Shown: one piece after another, positions 50,847-58,030 of the stretch
How the letters are laid out: every line of letters begins with the position of its first letter
How positions within the stretch are numbered: position 1 is the first letter of the stretch
Made by a program: the position numbers and the translations under genes
Notes under the pieces: model-generated
What the model was told of the DNA's origin: nothing
The model's database searches: none
The model's input: the letters and a program-made list of their open reading frames with translations, nothing else
From: Hymenobacter edaphi
Lineage (GTDB): Bacteria > Bacteroidota > Bacteroidia > Cytophagales > Hymenobacteraceae
Direction: 5' to 3'
Length of the DNA stretch: 64,000 bases
NCBI RefSeq assembly: GCF_003258365.1
Contig: NZ_QHKM01000001.1
Span: 558,001-622,000 of the forward strand

Positions 50847-51794
50847 ATGAACTGCTGCCTCGTTGTCGACGAAATGCACCCCTCGCTGAAGACGCTGATG
50901 CGCGAAGCGGGCGTGCAGATTGACTACGAACCCGATTTGCTGCCGGCCGAAGTGCCCGCCGCGCTGGCCAAGCGACCCTACGACGGCTTGATCGTGCGCT
51001 CCAAGGTGCGCGTGACGGCCGAGCTGCTGCGCCACGGCCCGCGCCTGCGCTTCGTGGCCCGCGCCGGCGCCGGCGTCGACAACATCGACGTGGGGGCCCT
51101 GGAGGCGGCCGGCGTGGCGCTGGTGAATGCCCCCGAGGGCAACGCCCAGGCCGTGGGCGAATTTGCGGTGGGCACCTTGCTGGCCCTGCTGCGCAAAGTG
51201 GCCGCCGCCGACGCGGAGGTGCGCCGCGGCGAGTGGCAGCGCGAGGCCAACCGCGGCTACGAGCTGCAGGCCCGCACCGTGGGCATCATCGGGGCGGGCC
51301 ACATGGGGCGCAGCTTTGCCCGCTGCCTGCGCGGCTTTGGCTGCACCGTGCTCGGCTACGACCACGACCCGGCCGTTCCCGCTACCGACTACCTGCCGCT
51401 GGTGAGCCTGGCGGAGCTGCAGCAGCGCTGCGACGTGCTCAGCATCCACATTCCGTACTCGCCCGAAAACCACGGCTTCGTCAACGAGGCGCTGCTGCGC
51501 GGCTTCCGCCACCGGCTCTGGCTGCTCAACACGGCCCGCGGCGAAGTGCTCGACCACGCGGCCCTGGTGCCGCTGCTGCGCGAAGGCAAGCTGCGCGGCG
51601 CGGCCCTCGACGTGCTCGACAACGAGCGGCTGAGCGGCCTCAAGCCCGAGCAGCGTGCCCGCTTCGAGTACCTTCGCACGGCCGCCAACGTGGTATTGAC
51701 CCCGCACGTGGGCGGCTGGACGCACGAGTCCTACCAGCGCATCAACGAGGTGCTGGCCCAGAAAATTGGGGCGCTACTGCGCGAGCCGGCCTAA
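50847..51794 (+). CDS. D-2-hydroxyacid dehydrogenase (phosphoglycerate dehydrogenase-like)
   Basis: 315 residues. Catalytic and NAD-binding domains of the D-isomer 2-hydroxyacid dehydrogenase family: RFVARAGAGVDNID, Rossmann motif VGIIGAGHMGRSFA (about 146-159), LLNTARGEVLDHAAL with the catalytic Arg, the Glu-containing LDVLDNE segment, and TPHVGGWTHESYQR with the catalytic His. There is no ACT domain, so it corresponds to short SerA-like enzymes. The RSKVRV segment fits SerA, making 3-phosphoglycerate a plausible substrate; glyoxylate or hydroxypyruvate reduction is the alternative. Confidence 0.85.
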   Translation: MNCCLVVDEMHPSLKTLMREAGVQIDYEPDLLPAEVPAALAKRPYDGLIVRSKVRVTAELLRHGPRLRFVARAGAGVDNIDVGALEAAGVALVNAPEGNAQAVGEFAVGTLLALLRKVAAADAEVRRGEWQREANRGYELQARTVGIIGAGHMGRSFARCLRGFGCTVLGYDHDPAVPATDYLPLVSLAELQQRCDVLSIHIPYSPENHGFVNEALLRGFRHRLWLLNTARGEVLDHAALVPLLREGKLRGAALDVLDNERLSGLKPEQRARFEYLRTAANVVLTPHVGGWTHESYQRINEVLAQKIGALLREPA

Positions 51795-51996
51795 GCTGGC
51801 GCGGGGTTAGCCGCCACTGGAAATAAAGCCGGTTTGCAACCGGCGTGGAGCTGCCAGTTCGCGTCGGGGGGCGGCAAGCGGAAGCAGGCTGAACGCCTGC
51901 CTGATACCGGGCGCCGGTTACGCCGCCCGGCGGCCAAACCGGCGCCCGGCGCCGCCAGCCGGGGTGCCCGCGCCGGGCGGGGCTGCCCGGTTGGGC

Positions 51997-52028
51997 TTGC
52001 GTACTGTGGGCCTGATTGCCTATATTTG
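51997..52028 (+). promoter_or_regulatory. greA promoter
   Basis: TTG at 51997-51999, a 21-nt gap and perfect TATATTTG at 52021-52028; start of transcription expected near 52035. The rest of the 51795-52114 gap has GC-rich palindromic stretches and no gene. Confidence 0.7.
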
Positions 52029-52042
52029 CTGATGCCTGTTCG

Positions 52043-52084
52043 GGAGAACGGCCGGCAGCGCCGGCCGTTCTCCTTGTTTTTTTA
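52043..52084 (+). promoter_or_regulatory. Leader hairpin with T tract (possible attenuator) upstream of greA
   Basis: Perfect 14-bp stem GGAGAACGGCCGGC/GCCGGCCGTTCTCC (52043-52056 and 52060-52073) with loop AGC, followed by TTGTTTTTTTA. It lies just after the predicted transcription start and 30 nt before the greA ATG, so it would terminate greA transcripts unless read through. Confidence 0.7.
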
Positions 52085-52114
52085 CCTGATTGACCCACCA
52101 CACCCTACTTCGTC

Positions 52115-52585
52115 ATGGCCGTCAACTATTATACCGCCGAAGGCTTGCAGAAGCTGAAGGACGAACTGCAGGATCTTAAAATCCGCGGTCGGGCCGAGGC
52201 AGCCCGCCAGCTGGCCGAAGCCCGCGACAAAGGTGACCTGAGCGAAAACGCCGAGTACGACGCGGCCAAGGAGTCGCAGGGCCACCTGGAGCTGAAAATC
52301 TCCAAGCTCGAAGAAATCATCGGCAACGCCCGCATCCTCGACGACAGCAACCTGGACAACAGCAAGGTGCTCATCATGAGCAAGGTGAAGCTGAAAAACC
52401 TGAAGAACAACATGGTGCTCGACTACACCCTGGTGGCCGAGGAAGAAGCCAACCTGGCCGCCGGCAAAATCTCGGTGAAGTCGCCCATCGGCAAGGGCCT
52501 GCTAGGCAAGTCGGCCGGCGACGTGGCCGAAATCACCGTGCCCGCCGGCAAGCTGCAGTTCGAAATCCTGGAAATCAGTCGGTAG
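52115..52585 (+). CDS. greA: Transcription elongation factor GreA
   Basis: 156 residues. GreA inserts its coiled coil into the RNA polymerase secondary channel to stimulate cleavage of backtracked RNA. The coiled-coil N-terminus (YYTAEGLQKLKDELQDLK) has the conserved acidic tip in GDLSENAEYDAAKE (Asp and Glu). The C-terminal FKBP-like domain shows KVLIMSKVKLKN and SPIGKGLLGKSAGDVAEITVPAGKLQFEIL (core SPIGKGLLGK). Upstream, a promoter and a terminator-like hairpin suggest attenuation. A hairpin terminator follows. Confidence 0.96.
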   Translation: MAVNYYTAEGLQKLKDELQDLKIRGRAEAARQLAEARDKGDLSENAEYDAAKESQGHLELKISKLEEIIGNARILDDSNLDNSKVLIMSKVKLKNLKNNMVLDYTLVAEEEANLAAGKISVKSPIGKGLLGKSAGDVAEITVPAGKLQFEILEISR

Positions 52586-52591
52586 GCGGGG

Positions 52592-52770
52592 AGATGGTGA
52601 GTAGTGAACTGGTGAGTTGACCATTACTGCTCTCCTGCGACATTGTAAAAAGGGCGGAGCTGTGGCTTCGCCCTTTTGCGTTTTGCCCCGTACTTTGACG
52701 ACCGGCCCAACCGGGTCGTCTGGGTGCCATCGGAACGGTACTCACCCTTTCACCACCTCACCACTTCACC
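52592..52770. repeat. Imperfect inverted arms flanking the greA terminator region
   Basis: GATGGTGAGTAGTGAACTGG near 52593 is an imperfect reverse complement of the CTCACCCTTTCACCACCTCA region at 52741-52770. Low-complexity GTGA/TCAC words, comparable in layout to the AT-rich arms at 459-537 and 41814-41920. Confidence 0.4.
52647..52677 (+). terminator. greA terminator
   Basis: AAAAGGGCGGAG/CTTCGCCCTTTT stem (one G-T) with loop CTGTGG, 60 nt after the greA stop. Confidence 0.75.
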
Positions 52771-52772
52771 GC

Positions 52773-53660
52773 ATGCCTTCCATCTTTTCCCGCATCGTGG
52801 CGGGTGAGCTGCCCGCCTACAAAGTGGCGGAAGACGAGCATCACCTGGCCTTTCTCGACATCACGCCGCTGGTGGAGGGCCACACGCTGGTCATTCCGAA
52901 AAAGGAAGTTGATTACATCTTCGACCTGCCCCCAGCCGAGCTGGCGGCGCTGCACCAGTTTGCCCAGCGCGTGGCCAAAGGGGTGAAAGCCGCCGTGCCC
53001 TGCAAGCGCATCGGGGTGGCCGTAATCGGGCTGGAGGTACCGCACGCGCACATTCACCTGATTCCGATGAAGCAGGTGGCGGATATGAACTTTGCCAACC
53101 CCAAAATCAAGGTGGCGGAGGAGCGCATGCAGGAGCTAGCCGCCGCCATTGCCGCTAAGGTGCCCGGCGCCGACGGCAGTCCGGCCGCCAAAACGGCCGA
53201 AAAGCCCCTGGAAAGCAAAGCCGCGCGCGAAACCGCCGCTTCCAACGACGCCAGGGACGCCGGCCCCGCCGACGCCGCGCTCGATCAGCTGCGCCAACTC
53301 ACCGAAGGCCTGTACTTCGTCAGCGAATCGGATGCGCCGCTGACGGTGGTAAGCTACCAGGCCCCGAGCGGGGCGCTGGACAGCAAGGAGCTGCTGAAGC
53401 TGCTCAACCAACCCGCCGACACGCCCGTGCAGGTGCAGGAGCTGACGCATTTTCTGCGCAACCACACCGCCGACGACGGCGTGCTCGGCAATGTGGACCT
53501 GGCCAACCGCTACAAAGCCCTGCAGATGTTCCTGAAGCAGGAGCTGGAGGACGTGCAAGTGTACCGCGTGGGCTCAGGCCCGCAGCTGGAGGCCTACGCC
53601 CTGGGCAAAACCAGCAGCGGCAAGCTGGCCGGCTTCAAAACCACGCTCGTCGAAACCTGA
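52773..53660 (+). CDS. HIT-domain hydrolase fused to a NuiA-type nuclease-inhibitor domain
   Basis: 295 residues from the ATG at 52773. Residues 1-~125 form a HIT domain of the Hint/HinT type (MPSIFSRIVAGELPAYKVAEDE; catalytic HAHIHL near 92-97), which hydrolyses nucleoside phosphoramidates or dinucleotides. An Ala/Lys-rich linker (about 127-172) follows. The C-terminal ~125 residues resemble NuiA, the Anabaena inhibitor of the nuclease NucA: LRQLTEGLYFVSESDAPLTV, ELTHFLRNHT, VQVYRVG and AGFKTTLVET at the end, equivalent to the NuiA ending in VVET. The fusion is unusual. It lies about 740 bp from a NucA-family nuclease gene, so an inhibitor role is plausible (inference). Confidence 0.85.
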   Translation: MPSIFSRIVAGELPAYKVAEDEHHLAFLDITPLVEGHTLVIPKKEVDYIFDLPPAELAALHQFAQRVAKGVKAAVPCKRIGVAVIGLEVPHAHIHLIPMKQVADMNFANPKIKVAEERMQELAAAIAAKVPGADGSPAAKTAEKPLESKAARETAASNDARDAGPADAALDQLRQLTEGLYFVSESDAPLTVVSYQAPSGALDSKELLKLLNQPADTPVQVQELTHFLRNHTADDGVLGNVDLANRYKALQMFLKQELEDVQVYRVGSGPQLEAYALGKTSSGKLAGFKTTLVET

Positions 53661-53910
53661 TTTGGGTTGCTGCGGAACCGCGCCAGGCCCCGGTTTGCCA
53701 GCTTGCTGGCGGGCCGGGGCCTGACTGTGTCCGGCGGCTTGGCGGCCCGCGCGCCCGGAGGCCCCGCACACTGTCGGCTGGGGGTGCGTACGAGCGCGGC
53801 GTCACCGCGACTTGCTCAGTTAGGTATAATTATTGACGGAATAATGCACGCGCAGCAGGTGTTTTACGTTACAGGCTGGCATGTTCTACCCACTTATTAC
53901 CCCCCGCATT

Positions 53911-54324
53911 ATGTTCAAGCAGGTATTTGGCGTGCTGCTGGCCGCCCTTGTAAGCCACGGGGCCTGGGCCCAGGCCGCCCCCACCCAGCCAGTACTGGCC
54001 ACCGCCTCCGGCGGGCCGGTAGTCCCGGCGCCGGCCGCTCCCAACGTCGAAGCGTATGTGCGCACCGCTACCACGACCAAGGGCAGCGAGCTGGACTTCG
54101 ACAAAATGCTGGCGACTAAGAAGCAGACGGTGTTTCTGCACAACGGCAGTATGTACAGCAAGCGCGAATACGCCTTGGTGCTCTGGGGGCTGCGCGTGAA
54201 AGCCCTGGGCGTCGCATCGGCCGAGCGGGCCTGCGCCCTTTACGCGGGCGCCACCAACCGCAGCCTGAGCCCCGCCGAAAAGCAGGCCCTGACCGACGGC
54301 TTCGAGAGCGGCACCCCGGAATAA
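53911..54324 (+). CDS. Small secreted hypothetical protein
   Basis: 137 residues from the ATG at 53911, giving signal peptide MFKQVFGVLLAALVSHGAWA and a mature start QAAPTQ; an ATG at 53881 is open but adds ten residues before the signal. After an Ala/Pro-rich segment there is a ~85-residue domain (SELDFDKMLATKKQTVFLHNG, YSKREYALVLWGLRVKALG, ACALYAGATNRSLSPAEK). I do not recognise a family. It lies between the HIT-NuiA gene (same strand) and the convergent nuclease gene, with a perfect 28-bp hairpin downstream. Confidence 0.6.
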   Translation: MFKQVFGVLLAALVSHGAWAQAAPTQPVLATASGGPVVPAPAAPNVEAYVRTATTTKGSELDFDKMLATKKQTVFLHNGSMYSKREYALVLWGLRVKALGVASAERACALYAGATNRSLSPAEKQALTDGFESGTPE

Positions 54325-54333
54325 GCCGCTGCC

Positions 54334-54396
54334 CGGCCCTTGCAGCAACACGCCCGCCCCGGCAATGTCGGGGCGGGCGTGTTGCTGCAAGGGCCG
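54334..54396. terminator. Perfect 28-bp hairpin between convergent genes
   Basis: Arms 54334-54361 and 54369-54396 are exact reverse complements (begin CGGCCCTTGCAGCAACACGC), loop GCAATGT. No T tract follows on either strand, so termination is likely but not certain. Confidence 0.65.
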
Positions 54397-54400
54397 GCCG

Positions 54401-55876
54401 TCAGCGCGTAGGGCCGGCGTCGACGCGGGCTTCCAGCTGGGCCTGGGTTTCGACGGGCAGCAGGCTGAGCAGGTCGAGGCCGGTGGCGGCTTCGATGGCG
54501 TCGACGGAGGTGCGGTACTTGGCCCAGTCGGGGTCCACGCTGTTGTCGTTGGGCGTGTCGATGGCAATGAGGCGGGCCTGGCCGCCGGCAATGCGCTGCA
54601 GGTCGCCGGCGCCGTTGGGCAGCACCACCAGCACTTTCCACACGCGCTTGGGCACGGTCACGTGGCCGTTGTCGAGGGTTTGGACGAGGCCGCTGGAGCC
54701 GGTGCCGCCGCGGCCGTAGCTGCCCATCAGCACGTACACTTCGTGGCCGGCCTGCACCAGGTCGCGCGAGTAGTCTTCGAGGTGATTCCAGGTGCGCTGG
54801 TTGTTCATGGGCGCCTGCGGAATCATGTTGGTCATCAGGAAGGTGGCCGAATTGTCGTCCAGCGTCAGGCTGCGGTCGGCGGAGGGGCAGTTGTGGCCCC
54901 GGTCGAAGCCCGAGCCGGAGTAGGAGCGGGGCGTAACCTGATACCAGCCCCGGGGCAGGGCCGGGTCGGGGCGGAAGTCGTCCTGGCGCGGGGCCGAGCC
55001 CAGCCAGGCCCGGCTCAGGTGCCACGCCACCCAGTTGGGCGTGCCCCGGTCGCGGGAGTAGCTCAGCGTGTACTGAGGCTTCACCATCAGGTAGTTATTG
55101 GGCGACTTATCAGGCCTGCCGGTGGCGCCGCTGGGGTTGCCGAGGCCGAGCGGGTCATCCTGCCCCGCCGGGCCCTGCGGGCGGGTCTCGCCCCCCAGCC
55201 CTCGGTCCGGCGGAGAGGGGGCGCCTGACGATTTGGGGGCCGCGGCGGTGGGCGTTTTGGCGCCGTTGCCGGCCACGGCGGGCGGGGTGCCGCCCTGGTA
55301 GGGCTCCACGGAAAAGTCGTCGAGGTTCAGCCGGTCGTCGCCGCCATCGAGCTTGCGGATTTCCAGGCGCAGCGGGCCGGGGCGGTTCACCACGATGGTG
55401 GCGGGCAGGCCGGCGCCCTCCACCTTGATTTCGCTGCCCACGGGCTGCCAGCTGCGGCCGCGGTCGGCAGAGCCCCACAGCTGCCAGCGCACGGCGCCGT
55501 CCTTGCCGTAGCTGGCGTGGAAGACGCGCACCCGGCCGGCGCCGGCGGGCAGGTCGAAGCGCATTTGGGCGCGGCCCTTGCCGCGCAGGCGCAGGGCCTT
55601 CTGGCCGCGGCGGTGGTCCTGCTCGCTGCTGCCGATCAGGGCGTCGTCGAGCAGCCAGCGGCCGGAGGGCAGGGTTTCTTCGGCGGCGGCGTAGGAGCCC
55701 TTGCTGCCGGTTTCGAAGTCTTCGGTGACGGTCTTGCCGGCTTGCAGCACCACGGCCTCGGCGCCGGGGGCAGCGGTAGGGGCTTGGCGGGCTTCGTCGG
55801 CGCTGCGCTGGAAGCAGGCGGCCAGGGCGCCGGTCAGCAGCAGGGTGGAAACAAGGGGCGGGGTAGCGAGGCGCAT
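54401..55876 (-). CDS. Secreted lipoprotein DNA/RNA non-specific endonuclease (NucA/DRGH family)
   Basis: 491 residues from the ATG at 55876. Lipoprotein signal (MRLATPPLVSTLLLTGALAAC, lipobox Cys at 21). Residues ~45-195 form a beta-sandwich region (VTEDFETGSKGSYAAAEETL core EDFETG; LNLDDFSVEPY). A Pro/Gly/Ala linker leads to the nuclease domain (about 270-490). Its active site is FDRGHNCPSADR (about 323-334) with the catalytic His and the Mg-coordinating Asn further on in FLMTNMIPQ...NQRTWNHLE, as in NucA and Serratia nuclease. YVLMGSYG and PKRVWKVLVVLP are also typical. It is probably at the cell surface for nucleic-acid degradation. A NuiA-like inhibitor domain is encoded nearby. Confidence 0.9.
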   Translation of the reverse strand: MRLATPPLVSTLLLTGALAACFQRSADEARQAPTAAPGAEAVVLQAGKTVTEDFETGSKGSYAAAEETLPSGRWLLDDALIGSSEQDHRRGQKALRLRGKGRAQMRFDLPAGAGRVRVFHASYGKDGAVRWQLWGSADRGRSWQPVGSEIKVEGAGLPATIVVNRPGPLRLEIRKLDGGDDRLNLDDFSVEPYQGGTPPAVAGNGAKTPTAAAPKSSGAPSPPDRGLGGETRPQGPAGQDDPLGLGNPSGATGRPDKSPNNYLMVKPQYTLSYSRDRGTPNWVAWHLSRAWLGSAPRQDDFRPDPALPRGWYQVTPRSYSGSGFDRGHNCPSADRSLTLDDNSATFLMTNMIPQAPMNNQRTWNHLEDYSRDLVQAGHEVYVLMGSYGRGGTGSSGLVQTLDNGHVTVPKRVWKVLVVLPNGAGDLQRIAGGQARLIAIDTPNDNSVDPDWAKYRTSVDAIEAATGLDLLSLLPVETQAQLEARVDAGPTR

Positions 55877-56006
55877 GGGATAAACAGGAGAGGGGTGCAA
55901 TATAGGGAGGGGAGGCGCGGGCTGAATAGGGCGGCTCAACACATGAGGCGGGGTAGCTGGGGAGCCAAAAGCTGCCAAGTAGGTTCGCAGCCGCAGCGGA
56001 TCGGAA

Positions 56007-56039
56007 TAAAAAACTCCTCCGTCGTGAGACGGAGGAGTT
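56007..56039 (-). terminator. Terminator of the 56173-56736 gene
   Basis: Twelve-base-pair stem AACTCCTCCGTC/GACGGAGGAGTT, loop GTGA (plus strand), followed by TTTTTTA on the minus strand. Confidence 0.85.
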
Positions 56040-56172
56040 CGTAGAGTAGTACTTTTTTGAGCGTTCAGAAGGAGGCAAATCGTCGAAGCCGGGGACTTCT
56101 CATAGACTTCTCTCGGACAAGGCCCGGGCTGAACGGTTCGGGCAGGTAGAACTTTTCGGAGGATGAAGCCGC

Positions 56173-56736
56173 CTACAGGGGGGCTTCTTCGCTGGTGTGG
56201 TTGCCGGGGCGGTCGGCCACGGTAACGATGATTTTGTCACCGCCGAGGGAGGCGTTGGCGGCGGTAGCCGTGTAGCGAAAGGTATAGCCGTCGGGGTCGG
56301 GGGTAGCAGTTCCTTCTTCCACCAGAGAGCCGTCGGAGTTCTGGATGCGAACGTGGACGTCGGTAATGCCAAAGTCGTCGGTGGCCTGGATGATAATAAC
56401 GTCGCCAACGCGGCCATGATAGCTGCGAAAGTCAATACCCTGGATGTCGGGCGCGTTAAGGAAATCGGTGACGGCGACGGTGTAGGCGCTGGTGGAGTCG
56501 GCGGTGATGCCGGTTTCGTAGGCGGCTTTGAGGGCGGGGTCTTGTTGAACGGAGCGGCCGTAAAAGGCGGCTTGCTGGAAGCGCTGGCGGCGGGCCAGGG
56601 TGTCGGCGCCGGGGGCTTTGGTGCTGGGGCGGGGCGCGTCGCCGACGCTGACCGTGCCGTTGGCGTGTTGGCGGAAGACCAGGCCGGAAACTTTGCCGGA
56701 GAGGCCTTTGGTGAGGGCATTGGTGGCTTTAGCCAT
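56173..56736 (-). CDS. Hypothetical protein, DUF6266-like pattern
   Basis: 187 residues. The beginning (MAKATNALTKGLSGKVSGLVFRQHANG) and RRQRFQQAAFYGRSVQQDPALKAAYE (core RRQRFQQAA) follow a layout I know from a group of Bacteroidota proteins with a 'GxxGxxVFxxxxG...R..F' start, sometimes labelled DUF6266; the match is impressionistic. The second half is beta-rich (VGDVIIIQATDDFGITDVHVRI, GYTFRYTATA, KIIVTVADRPGN), like an Ig-type fold. No signal peptide is seen, so it may be cytosolic or exported by another route. It has its own terminator. Confidence 0.55.
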   Translation of the reverse strand: MAKATNALTKGLSGKVSGLVFRQHANGTVSVGDAPRPSTKAPGADTLARRQRFQQAAFYGRSVQQDPALKAAYETGITADSTSAYTVAVTDFLNAPDIQGIDFRSYHGRVGDVIIIQATDDFGITDVHVRIQNSDGSLVEEGTATPDPDGYTFRYTATAANASLGGDKIIVTVADRPGNHTSEEAPL

Positions 56737-56908
56737 GATAGCGGAAGAGAGAATTGATAGGTGAAAAGAAGTGGACGCCGCTACTCGCTATGGCGGGTAG
56801 TTGCGGTGCGGTAAGGGTAGGGCTTGCGGGAAGCCGGCGCATCCGTGGTGGCACTGAATGTTGCGGGGAGGCGCAGCGAGCAACAGCCCGTATGGGGACA
56901 AACGCTAC

Positions 56909-57985
56909 TTATCGAGTAGGAGTGTCGCGGTAGGTAGTAGACGTGAAGAAACCAAAAGCCAAGCCCAGGCGAGCGTAGAAATAAGCGTCTTCAAAATAGG
57001 CGTTGTATGGATCGGTGCCGTAATAGCCGCCGCTCGCTTGGAAGGCAACGTTGGCTGACACCGGCAAGCGGCGGGCATACATCAGTTCGGCGTTGACGCG
57101 TCGGTGCAGCTTGTTCATGCGGCCGTTTAAATCGGGTAGCCGGGTATCGGCAACAACGGAAACGGAGGCAACAAAGCGGTGGCGCTCCAACAGGTAACAC
57201 TCAGAAATGGTGGGATTAGGCCTGGTATTGAGCCAATAACGGTAGGCGCCGTTGCGAATCCAGCCTACCTGCGCGTTAAGGCGGTTTTGGCCGTACCGGC
57301 CAATCAGGTTGACATCGGTCGCGAAATGCTTTTCGAAACCAAGGCGGGCAAAGAAATCGGTATGGCCGCGCAGATTATTGTCGCAGGTAAAAGCGGGCTC
57401 CGGTACGTAGTTATACTTATGCGAGAGGTATACCGCCACCTCAGCGAAGTTGGTGGAAAAGCTGCCATTGTATTGGTTGAAGCGGCCATCGGGGTTCAGG
57501 GAGTTGCCATCCTGCCCATTGGAGTGGTGGAATACCGAGACGCTGGCAAACTTGTAGAACAAGGGCTGGCCGGCGTTCAGGGCATTGTTCTTAAAGTAAA
57601 GCGTGGCGCCAGGCATGTAGCTGGGAGTGCGTACTGGCAAAGAAGAGTCGCCGGCTAGCTCGTCGTCGCGGAAGATTCGGGCCTTAAAACGCGGAGTGAA
57701 GTGAAGGGCAAAGGGCAGCCTTTTGCCACCAATGGCAAATTGCGGAATGATATCGGCGGAGAGGATGTAAGGCGCTTTGGGAGCCCCCCAGTCCGCATAG
57801 GGCGGGCTACCATAGCTCAGGGCGGCGTAGTTGAGGGAGCGGAAGAGCAATTCTTCGTTTTGGGCGCGTTGATCCAGGATGCTGTTGTCGGGAGCAATGG
57901 ATTCCGCTTTTTGGGCCAGGGCCGGTAGGGTGAGGGCACAAAGGGCCAGGAGAAGGAGCTGGCGTTTGGGTAAAGTTGGTGTCAT
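56909..57985 (-). CDS. Outer-membrane protein with phospholipase A1 (OMPLA)-like motif
   Basis: 358 residues. Signal peptide (LLLLALCALTLPALA, cut before QKAES). The mature sequence has barrel-like strands. VSVFHHSNGQDG (about 170-181) resembles the OMPLA active-site segment YxHxSNG, with His and Ser two residues apart, and NGSFSTNFAEVAVYLSHKYN downstream could supply the Asn. OMPLA hydrolyses outer-membrane phospholipids. Overall length and the rest of the sequence differ from E. coli OMPLA, so a structural relative without activity is possible. GC content is lower than in flanking genes. It is followed by another outer-membrane-type gene upstream on the same strand. Confidence 0.5.
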   Translation of the reverse strand: MTPTLPKRQLLLLALCALTLPALAQKAESIAPDNSILDQRAQNEELLFRSLNYAALSYGSPPYADWGAPKAPYILSADIIPQFAIGGKRLPFALHFTPRFKARIFRDDELAGDSSLPVRTPSYMPGATLYFKNNALNAGQPLFYKFASVSVFHHSNGQDGNSLNPDGRFNQYNGSFSTNFAEVAVYLSHKYNYVPEPAFTCDNNLRGHTDFFARLGFEKHFATDVNLIGRYGQNRLNAQVGWIRNGAYRYWLNTRPNPTISECYLLERHRFVASVSVVADTRLPDLNGRMNKLHRRVNAELMYARRLPVSANVAFQASGGYYGTDPYNAYFEDAYFYARLGLAFGFFTSTTYRDTPTR

Positions 57986-58030
57986 AGGAGCAACGCAGAA
58001 GGAAATGATAGGGACCCCGCTAAGACGGCC

